This document shows positions 35,646 to 41,312 of a DNA stretch of 41,312 bases, piece by piece (position 1 is the stretch's first letter; the number at the start of each line of letters is the position of its first letter). The translations under genes and the position numbers were made by a program. The DNA lies in assembly GCA_001871515.1 (NCBI GenBank), contig MNXW01000213.1, positions 1 through 41,312 of the forward strand. Reading direction: 5' to 3'. The notes under the pieces were generated by a model. That model made no database searches and was not told the DNA's origin. It saw nothing but the letters and a program-made list of their open reading frames with translations. The stretch comes from Comamonadaceae bacterium CG2_30_57_122 (GTDB lineage: Bacteria; Pseudomonadota; Gammaproteobacteria; Burkholderiales; Burkholderiaceae_C).

Positions 35646-37022
35646 ATGCCTAAAACCCTGATTGAACCGTTTCGCATCAAGAGCGTGGAACCCATTCGTA
35701 TGACCACCCGTGAGGAACGCGTCAAGCTGTTAGAAGCCGCCAAGCTCAATGTTTTCAAGCTGCGTGCTGAGGATGTGCTGATCGACTGGCTGACCGACTC
35801 CGGCACGGGGGCTATGTCCAGCCGCCAGTGGGGAGCGATCATGGAAGGTGATGAGAGCTATGCTGGAGCGCGCAGTTTTTATCGGCTCGAGGCAGTGATT
35901 CAAAACATCACTGGCATGAGCTTCTTTGTCCCCACGCACCAGGGCCGCGCGGCGGAAAAGGTGCTGTTCACTGCTGTCTGCAAAAAAGGCGACCTGGTGC
36001 CCAACAACTCGCACTTTGACACCACTCGCGCCAACCTGGAATTTCTGGGCATTGAGGCGGTGGATATGGTGATACCAGAAGGCTTGCAACCGGCGCTGAT
36101 TTACCCATTCAAGGGCAACATTGATTTAGTGCGCGTGGAAAACTTGCTGAAAGAGCAGGGCGAACGCATTCCTTTTGGCATGATCACCGTCACCAACAAC
36201 ACGGGCGGTGGCCAACCCGTGTCGATGGCCAACATCCGCGCCTATGCAGCACTGCTCAAAGCCTATGGCAAGCCCTTGATCATGGATGTGTGCCGATTCT
36301 CGGAAAACGCCATGTTCATCAAGATGCGCGAGCCGGGCTATGAACACACGCCGATCAAAGCAATTGTGCAAGAGATGTTCAGTTATGCCGATGGTGCCAC
36401 CATGAGCGCCAAAAAAGACGGCATGGTCAATATTGGTGGCTTCATCGTGCTGCGCAGTGAGGAATGGATGGATGCGGTGCGCAACGTGTTGATCATGACC
36501 GAGGGCTTTCCCACCTACGGCGGTTTGGCTGGGCGCGATCTGGAAGCGCTGGCCGTGGGGCTGGAAGAAGGTATGCAGGAAGACTACTTGCGCTACCGGC
36601 TGCGCACCGCTGAATATTTGGGCGAGCGTCTGGATGCGGCGGGGGTGGGTTTTGTTAAACCCACTGGTGGTCATGCGGTTTACATCGATGCGCGCACCGT
36701 GCTGCCCAACATGCCGGTGGCCCATTACCCAGCCTGGGCGCTGTGCAATGCGCTGTACCTCGAAGGTGGCATTCGTGGGGTGGAAATCGGCTCGGTGATG
36801 TTTGGCAAACGCCTGGCCGATGGCATCGAGACCTACCACAGCATGGAGTTGGTGCGCCTGGCCTTCCCCCGTCGCATGTACACCCAAAGCCACTTTGACT
36901 ACGCGGCAGAGGTAATTGCCGAAGTGAAGGAAAAAGCGTCCAACATTCGTGGCGTAAAGATCATCAAACAACCTGAATTTTTAAGGCATTTCACTTGTGA
37001 GTGCGCTTGGGTAGATGTTTGA
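35646..37022 (+). CDS. tnaA: Tryptophanase-family beta-eliminating lyase
   Basis: 458 aa, PLP enzyme. The family blocks are EPFRIKSVEPI, LTDSGTGAMS, GDESYAGARSFYRLE, PTHQGRAAE, TNNTGGGQPVSMAN and the PLP Lys region SYADGATMSAKKDGMV. Tryptophanase and tyrosine phenol-lyase are close relatives. EGFPTYGGL, VEIGSVMFG (where the phenol-lyase has an Arg-containing MERG-like segment) and the end FLRHFT favour tryptophanase, which makes indole, pyruvate and ammonia from tryptophan. ATG 35646 is preferred over the upstream TTG. No tnaC-like leader peptide or tnaB permease was seen. A strong hairpin follows. Confidence 0.85.
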   Translation: MPKTLIEPFRIKSVEPIRMTTREERVKLLEAAKLNVFKLRAEDVLIDWLTDSGTGAMSSRQWGAIMEGDESYAGARSFYRLEAVIQNITGMSFFVPTHQGRAAEKVLFTAVCKKGDLVPNNSHFDTTRANLEFLGIEAVDMVIPEGLQPALIYPFKGNIDLVRVENLLKEQGERIPFGMITVTNNTGGGQPVSMANIRAYAALLKAYGKPLIMDVCRFSENAMFIKMREPGYEHTPIKAIVQEMFSYADGATMSAKKDGMVNIGGFIVLRSEEWMDAVRNVLIMTEGFPTYGGLAGRDLEALAVGLEEGMQEDYLRYRLRTAEYLGERLDAAGVGFVKPTGGHAVYIDARTVLPNMPVAHYPAWALCNALYLEGGIRGVEIGSVMFGKRLADGIETYHSMELVRLAFPRRMYTQSHFDYAAEVIAEVKEKASNIRGVKIIKQPEFLRHFTCECAWVDV

Positions 37023-37035
37023 TAAATATAAGGAT

Positions 37036-37080
37036 AATAGGCTTCTAGCCCTTGTTTAATAAGGGCTAGAAGCTATTTTT
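37036..37080 (+). terminator. Terminator hairpin after the lyase gene, built from the family C repeat core
   Basis: AATAGGCTTCTAGCCCTT and AAGGGCTAGAAGCTATT pair almost perfectly (one bulged G) around a 7-nt loop and are followed by TTTTT. The arm contains AAGGGCTAGA, the core of repeat family C, here as two inverted copies. It sits between the convergent lyase and iron-binding-protein genes and may act in both directions. Confidence 0.75.
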
Positions 37081-37131
37081 AACATAGCGTTTTATGCTTC
37101 GAGGACAAGCTGGCAACTTTGGTTGGCGTGG

Positions 37132-38175
37132 TCACTTAAAGTTAACACGATCGAGCAACTGCTGAACTTTCACCTGGTTCATCCCTACCGTACTGATGTG
37201 GATGGTTTCGCTTTTGAAAGAGCCGCCGGTCATGGCTTGCAGCGCGGGGTTGCTGATGTGGACACCTTTGGCGGCTGGCCATTCATTGTTGCCATCCGCA
37301 AAGTGGTTTTGCGCGTCTGGGCTGGCCAGGTATTCCAGGAACTTGATGGCGCTTGCGGCGTGAGGCGTGTGTTTTGCAACGGCACCACCGGCGATGTTGA
37401 CGTGCGTCCCCCAGGTGGACTGGTTGGGAAACACCACGCCGACTTTACCGGCAACTGATTTATCTTCAGGTTTGTCCGAGCGCATCAGCCGAGCCAAATA
37501 ATAGGTGTTGGTGACGGCGATGCCGCACTCGCCGGAGGCTACGCCCTTGATTTGATCCGTGTCGCCACCTTGCGGAGAACGTGCCATGTTGCTGACCATT
37601 CCTTTAAGCCATTGCTCGGTCTGCTTAGCACCAATATGTTCCATGACAGAGCCAAACAATGACAGGTTGTAGGGGTGAGAACCTGAGCGGATACACAATT
37701 TTCCCTTGTGTTTTGGGTCGGCCAGCGATTCGTAGGTCATGACATCCTGAGGATTGACCGTTGATTTGTTGTAAACAATGACACGAGCCCGTGTAGAAAA
37801 ACCATACCAAGGTGTCTTGCCATTCACGTCGGCTTTGGCTCTGAATTGTTCCGGGATGGCGTTGTCGAGTATCTTGGAAGTGACGGGCAAAAACAGGCCT
37901 TCAATTTCACCGCGCCAGAGTCTCGAGGCATCCACCAGCAAAATCACGTCTGCCGGAGAAGCCGAGCCTTCAGCCTTGAGCCGGGCAATAATGCCGGCAT
38001 CGTCAGCGTCGACCCGGTTGATTTTGATGCCGGTGGCTTTGGTAAAACCGCTGTACAGCACGTCATCGGTGGGGTAGTGTCGGGCTGAATAGATATTGAG
38101 TTCAGCATTTGCAGCCATGACGACGTTGGACAGCGTGGCCAGCAGGCCGATGGCGGTGAGTTTGACGAGTTGCAT
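37132..38175 (-). CDS. Iron(III) ABC transporter periplasmic binding protein (FutA/FbpA type)
   Basis: 347 aa. Signal peptide ending VVMAANA, then the mature start ELNIYSARHYPTDDVLY, as in FutA/FbpA ferric-binding proteins. TPWYGFSTRARVIVYNK and the TNTYYLARL segment hold the Tyr residues that usually bind ferric iron. It delivers Fe(III) to an inner-membrane ABC permease, which is not encoded beside it. AGGAAC precedes the ATG and a Fur box lies about 40 bp upstream, so iron repression is likely. Confidence 0.92.
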   Translation of the reverse strand: MQLVKLTAIGLLATLSNVVMAANAELNIYSARHYPTDDVLYSGFTKATGIKINRVDADDAGIIARLKAEGSASPADVILLVDASRLWRGEIEGLFLPVTSKILDNAIPEQFRAKADVNGKTPWYGFSTRARVIVYNKSTVNPQDVMTYESLADPKHKGKLCIRSGSHPYNLSLFGSVMEHIGAKQTEQWLKGMVSNMARSPQGGDTDQIKGVASGECGIAVTNTYYLARLMRSDKPEDKSVAGKVGVVFPNQSTWGTHVNIAGGAVAKHTPHAASAIKFLEYLASPDAQNHFADGNNEWPAAKGVHISNPALQAMTGGSFKSETIHISTVGMNQVKVQQLLDRVNFK

Positions 38176-38214
38176 AGAGGTTCCTTTAATTGAGTGAAAA
38201 AATTCTAACCTATT

Positions 38215-38235
38215 AAATGAGAATTATTATCATTT
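38215..38235 (-). promoter_or_regulatory. Fur box upstream of the iron-binding protein gene
   Basis: AAATGAGAATTATTATCATT is a good match to the GATAATGATAATCATTATC-type Fur operator (ATGAGAAT/ATTATCAT halves). It is centred about 50 bp upstream of the start codon, where it would cover the promoter. Confidence 0.75.
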
Positions 38236-38542
38236 AAACAAAAAAATTCAGATTTTTTGGGGGGGTTAACGCTGTCTGTAACGTTGCTGTTGGTCGGGTG
38301 CTCGGGCTTGCCGCCGGTGCAGCCTGTACCTGAACCCGTGTCTGTCACGCTGTCGGGTACACCCAAAGCACCATGAATTGGCTTGGTGCTCGGTGTCGTT
38401 GCTGAGCGCGGGTTTGCACGCATTGGCGTGATTCAGGCCTTGGAAGAAGCTGGCATTCGCCCAGACCTGGTAGTGGGAACTTCAGCCGGTAGTGTGGTGG
38501 CTGCGCTTTACGCCAGTGGCAAAACAGCCAAGGAATTGCTAA

Positions 38543-38703
38543 GGGCTTGTTCATGAACAAGCTGAGCATTTGGTCGTCGGATTTGGGATGCAATGCAAGG
38601 CGCAAAGCGTGCCGTGCAGCGCTGCTGCACAAGCGATTTGCAACGAAGCAGTGCGCTTCAGAGGCTGGCGCGCCAAATGTGCATGTTATTTGTGAACAAG
38701 CCC
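38543..38703 (-). mobile_element. MITE family A, copy 5
   Basis: 161 bp, standard ends, flanked on both sides by TAA (38540-38542, 38704-38706). It is inserted within the patatin pseudogene directly after the KTAKELL codons. Its interior (AGAGGCTGGCGCGCC) is a little more diverged than the other copies. Confidence 0.88.
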
Positions 38704-38734
38704 TAACGTCCAGGTTCAACAAGGACACCCCAAA

Positions 38735-38841
38735 GCATGAAACATGCGCGCCCTGCGTAGGGCGGGCTTCAGCCCGCCATGGCCGACTGAAGTCGGCCCT
38801 ACGACACGCCATTTTTGTCGGCTGTGGGCGTTGTTTCACGT
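38735..38841 (+). repeat. GTAGGGCGG palindromic repeat, copy 2
   Basis: About 107 bp. GCGTAGGGCGGGCTTCAGCC then CGCCATGGCCGACTGAAG and TCGGCCCTACG form strong nested palindromes. Imperfect ends are ATGAAACA and TGTTTCAC. It aligns with 5501-5620. It lies 29 bp after MITE copy 5 within the patatin pseudogene; at the other locus the two repeat types are also neighbours. Confidence 0.75.
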
Positions 38842-39363
38842 TAACCATTGCAGAGTCCGTGGATGAGGCCTCTTTTTCTGACTGGCGCTTGCCATTTTTC
38901 AAGCCTGGTGTTCTCAAAGGTGAGGCTTTGGCCTGGTTTATCAGTACGCAAGTTGGCGGGCGACAGATACAAGAATTGCCCATGGCTCTGGGTATCGTGG
39001 CGACCGATTTGTAAAGTGGTCAAGGGCTGCTCTTTCAGCGCAGAGAGGTGGCGACTGCAGTGCGAGCTTCGAGCGCCATAGCGGCTGTATTTCAACCGGT
39101 GCTCATTGCCGGTCATGAGCATGTGGATGGAGGCTTGGTTGCACCTGCACCGGTTGGATTCGCGAAACAGATGGGGGGCTGAGGTGGTGATTGCCGTGGA
39201 TATTTCTGGTACTGCAGGGTGCAAGTTTCCAAAGCACCGAGCAACTGACTCAGGCAATCGAGGCCTTCGTGACCCGCTACAACAAAACCGCCGCGCCGTT
39301 TGTTTGGAGGAAACGTGAGGTATGAGATGCCCAGCTTAACAATACAATTGTTAACTGACGCAA

Positions 39364-39624
39364 TTGAACACCAGTACCAAGATGCTGACCGCATTGTTGA
39401 TCTGTTTGCGTGATATGCCGCACGGCGCGCTGGTGTTGTTCACCTCACGCGTGCAAATGCAGACAGCAGTGCATGCGCTCGATGCCCAATTGTTCGACGT
39501 GGTGTTGGTGCAGCGGCAACTGGTGCGAGCCAAACTACCGGGCATCCACCTGGTGCGGGTGGAGACGGGCAGGCCGTCGGTGATACTTGGACTTCCGTCG
39601 TTTTGTGAGGATATGAATTTGTGA
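39364..39624 (+). pseudogene. DinG-type helicase fragment
   Basis: About 75 codons resemble the C-terminal helicase domain of DinG: MPHGALVLFTSRVQMQTAV, then LVRAKLPGIHLVRVETG and RPSVILGLPSFCED, where DinG proteins have a FGLQSFxEGxDLPG-like segment. The rest of the ~700-residue protein is absent, and the reading stops at MNL just where the conserved Leu-Pro-Gly would follow. It is therefore a relic, though a short translated product cannot be excluded. Its TGA overlaps the GTG of the next gene. Confidence 0.65.
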
Positions 39625-39941
39625 ATGCGTTGCTGGGCTTGGTGGTGCGGTTGGTGTTGTTTCTGGCCGGTTTGGTGTTCATTGCCAGTTTGGTGAGCTT
39701 GGGCTTGGTGTTGCTGCTGGTGTGGATGCTGCGCTACTTTTGGGCTCGGCTCACCGGGCAGGCCGTGACCCCCTGGGTGTTTCGCTTTAACCGCCAGCCG
39801 CCCTGGCAGCGCAGTGGCCGTGGCTTTGGCTTTGGAAGCCCGCCCCAGCATCCCCAAGACGATGTGGTCGATGCCGAAGTGTGTGATGTCACCGTTGTCA
39901 CCGACGTGGAGCCCAAGCGGATTGAGCCACCAGGACGCTAA
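39621..39941 (+). CDS. Small membrane protein, hypothetical
   Basis: 106 aa. Begins at GTG 39621 (MNALLGLVV). One long or two short hydrophobic helices (~6-42: LVLFLAGLVFIASLVSLGLVLLLVWML) are followed by an aromatic/Arg stretch (FRFNRQPPWQRSGRG) and an acidic, Val-rich tail (DVVDAEVCDVTVV). The tail is likely cytoplasmic. No family is recognised. Its start overlaps the DinG fragment's stop, so it was probably a downstream partner in the original dinG operon. Confidence 0.6.
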   Translation: MNALLGLVVRLVLFLAGLVFIASLVSLGLVLLLVWMLRYFWARLTGQAVTPWVFRFNRQPPWQRSGRGFGFGSPPQHPQDDVVDAEVCDVTVVTDVEPKRIEPPGR

Positions 39942-39946
39942 GATCG

Positions 39947-39998
39947 TTACTAAATTAATAGCTACTCGCGCTTTATCTATAAGGGCTAGAGGCTTATA
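39947..39998 (+). repeat. Short intergenic repeat, family C, copy 2
   Basis: Matches 10667-10725: AATAGCTA, CGCGCTTTATCTAT and AAGGGCTAGAGGC in the same order. The CTA within AAGGGCTAGA is, on the minus strand, the TAG stop codon of the exonuclease/GIY-YIG gene, so the repeat sets that gene's end. Confidence 0.6.
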
Positions 39999-41312
39999 TT
40001 TCTTAAAGAATCAAGCGCCACCACGGTGCAGCCCGCCTTGCCCGGTGGCATCAAATATTTGAGCGCCAGCCGGTAAGTGTCCAAGTCAAACGCCAGCGTG
40101 GTGGTTTGGCGGCTGTGCAGCGCGTCCGCCAGTGCTTCGTCTGACTGCACCGTGGCCAGATGGCACCATTGCTCGAACAGGTGGACATCGGTGCGACCGG
40201 TGCGCGGGTTGTGTTCGCGCAAGCCCACTTTGCCGTCAAACGGCCAGACTTGCAGCTTTTGATCGGCCAGCGCCAGTTGCAGGCGCAGGTGATGTCGCTC
40301 TGGAGTTTCTTCGCCACAGCACACGCCTTTGCAGCGGCCAATCTGGTGCGCAAAACAACGGCCTTTGCCAGACTCCAGCCCCAGGGCTTGCAGGCACAGG
40401 CCATGCGCGTCGGCCAGTTCGCGCAGGTGGCTGAGGGCCTGGTTTTTGGAGCGGTGCGGGCCGTACAGGTTGCCAAACTGTTGCGGAGACAACTCGGCAC
40501 CACGCACCAGCGTCAGCAACGGGCGGGTGTTGGGGTTGGGCTCCAGCCGCCAGGCGCACAGGCTGGCTTCGCGGCGCAGCTGGCGGTTGTAGACGGGTTG
40601 CCGGGCTTTGACCAGGCGCGCTTCCAGCAGCAGGGCACCGAGCTCGCCCGCGGTTTCCATCCATTCAATGCGGCGAATTTCTTGGGCAATGCGCAGCTCG
40701 CGCGGGTTGCGTGCTGCGGCCTGAAAGTGGGACATGACCCGGCTGCGCATCTTGACGCTTTTGCCGATGTACAGCGGCAGCGCCCCCTCGCCATAAAACA
40801 GGTAAACGCCCGGTGCATCGGGAATATCGGCCACATTCGTGTCGAGCTGCGGTGGCAGCGCGGCACTGCCTTGCAACAAGCGCTGCGCCTGGCACTGCAC
40901 AGCCTCTGCACCCAACTCGGTTTGCGCCAGTTGCAGCCACTGCTGCATCAGGTCTACGTCGCCCATGGCGCGGTGCCTGGCCTGGGTGACCAAGCCATGG
41001 CGCTGCATGATGGCATCGAGCCCATGGCTTTTGAACTGCGGGTACAGCAGGCGCGACAGGCGCACGGTGCACAAGGTTTTGGTGCGCAGCGGCACGTCGG
41101 TGCGGGCGAATTCATGGAGCAAAAACCCGTGGTCAAAGCGCACGTTGTGCGCCACCAGCACCGCGCCGTCCAGCAGTGCCAGCAGTTGCCCGGCCACCTC
41201 AGCAAATGGCGGGGCGCTGGCCACCATGGCGTTGCTGATGCCGGTGAGTCGTTCAATGAAACCACTGATGCTCACACCCGGGTTCACCAGCGTGCTCCAG
41301 CGCGCCACCTCC
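39986..41312 (-). CDS. 3'-5' exonuclease plus GIY-YIG nuclease (Cho/UvrC-like) fusion, partial at the 5' end
   Basis: About 440 codons; the frame stays open to the right edge, so the N-terminus is missing. The first part is a DEDDh exonuclease like DNA polymerase III epsilon: LVNPGVSISGFIERLTGIS, LVAHNVRFDHGFL and the final HRAMGDVDLM. The second part (~165-245 of what is visible) is a GIY-YIG nuclease: PGVYLFYGEGALPLYIGKSVKMRSRV, then LGALLLEARLVKARQPVYN. A Cys cluster (CFAHQIGRCKGVCCGEE) follows, as in UvrC/Cho. Such fusions are read as repair nucleases. The last codons and the TAG stop come from repeat family C. Confidence 0.88.
   Translation of the reverse strand, partial: EVARWSTLVNPGVSISGFIERLTGISNAMVASAPPFAEVAGQLLALLDGAVLVAHNVRFDHGFLLHEFARTDVPLRTKTLCTVRLSRLLYPQFKSHGLDAIMQRHGLVTQARHRAMGDVDLMQQWLQLAQTELGAEAVQCQAQRLLQGSAALPPQLDTNVADIPDAPGVYLFYGEGALPLYIGKSVKMRSRVMSHFQAAARNPRELRIAQEIRRIEWMETAGELGALLLEARLVKARQPVYNRQLRREASLCAWRLEPNPNTRPLLTLVRGAELSPQQFGNLYGPHRSKNQALSHLRELADAHGLCLQALGLESGKGRCFAHQIGRCKGVCCGEETPERHHLRLQLALADQKLQVWPFDGKVGLREHNPRTGRTDVHLFEQWCHLATVQSDEALADALHSRQTTTLAFDLDTYRLALKYLMPPGKAGCTVVALDSLRNISL

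Larger units (their letters stand above)
38251..39325 (+). pseudogene. Patatin-like phospholipase lipoprotein, decayed and interrupted
   Basis: Conceptual reading gives a lipoprotein signal (LTLSVTLLLVGCSG), then an in-frame TGA. The patatin N-terminus follows ([20 protein letters not shown], nucleophile [15 protein letters not shown]). The oxyanion GGG is altered to GVV. After KELL come MITE copy 5 and a GTAGGG repeat. The gene resumes at TIAESVDEASFSDWRLPFF up to GIVATDL, followed by an in-frame TAA where CAA is expected. It continues SGQGLLFQRREVATAV and GHEHVDGGLVAP (the catalytic Asp), then shifts frame at a G-run to GAEVVIAVDISG and ends FVTRYNKTAAPFVWRKREV. At least two stops, one frameshift and two insertions make it dead. 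Confidence 0.85.

Noticed and set aside
33572-35842. Full-length 756-aa reading of the cytochrome ORF
   Set aside because: The first ~116 residues overlap the opposite lyase gene and precede a clear signal peptide; the start at 35494 is better.

Overview
The window looks like a chromosomal piece of a denitrifying betaproteobacterium, most likely Comamonadaceae (Rhodoferax/Polaromonas-like). This is inferred from protein character (BktB-type thiolase, QueC, RuvA, PhoH-YbeY, a NorCBQD-type NO reductase, NarXL, DUF3079), from a GC-rich sequence and from short dispersed repeats. No rRNA, tRNA or CRISPR array was seen.

Layout. 1-5.5 kb: thiolase 3' end, a REC-GGDEF response regulator, pyruvate kinase, a small PepSY-like secreted protein and a secreted alpha-carbonic anhydrase. 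5.5-8.1 kb: a repeat-rich stretch where three copies of a ~159-bp MITE bracket queC and a GSU2403-type nucleotidyltransferase gene. 8.1-13.4 kb: alpha/beta hydrolase, ruvA, phoH, ybeY, an IS1634-type transposase remnant and a REC-like/PAS/GAF/GGDEF protein. 13.4-14 kb: a gene-free region with another inverted-repeat element.

14-28.8 kb is a nitrogen-oxide island: narK (minus strand) diverges from norC-norB-norQ-(4Fe-4S membrane protein)-norD. These are followed by a DUF2249 gene and fdxA, then norE-norF-nnrS on the far side of a MITE. A minus-strand set (43-aa ORF, DUF3079 protein, second nnrS) diverges from the Rrf2-type regulator nsrR, and narX-narL closes the island. Two near-identical palindromes (ATTCAT-N5-ATGAAT) upstream of norC and of the DUF2249 gene resemble NsrR operators, so the regulator and its likely targets sit together. 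No nitrate, nitrite or nitrous oxide reductase lies in the window.

28.8-37 kb: bktB, a hibernation factor (hpf) preceded by a perfect FNR/DNR-type box, an RluA-type pseudouridine synthase, a hybrid histidine kinase, a 48-aa basic protein, a five-haem cytochrome c and a tryptophanase-type beta-eliminating lyase. 37-41.3 kb: a Fur-boxed iron-binding protein gene, a decayed patatin lipoprotein gene carrying two repeat insertions, a DinG fragment, a small membrane protein and a partial exonuclease/GIY-YIG protein.

The most distinctive signal is the MITE family: five copies, 158-161 bp, with 11-bp inverted ends and TAA or TTA target duplications. Copies supply the stop codon of queC and the last residues of fdxA, one lies 20 bp upstream of queC and one just upstream of norE, and one interrupts the patatin gene. 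One copy has had its quasi-palindrome turned into a perfect 17-bp stem.
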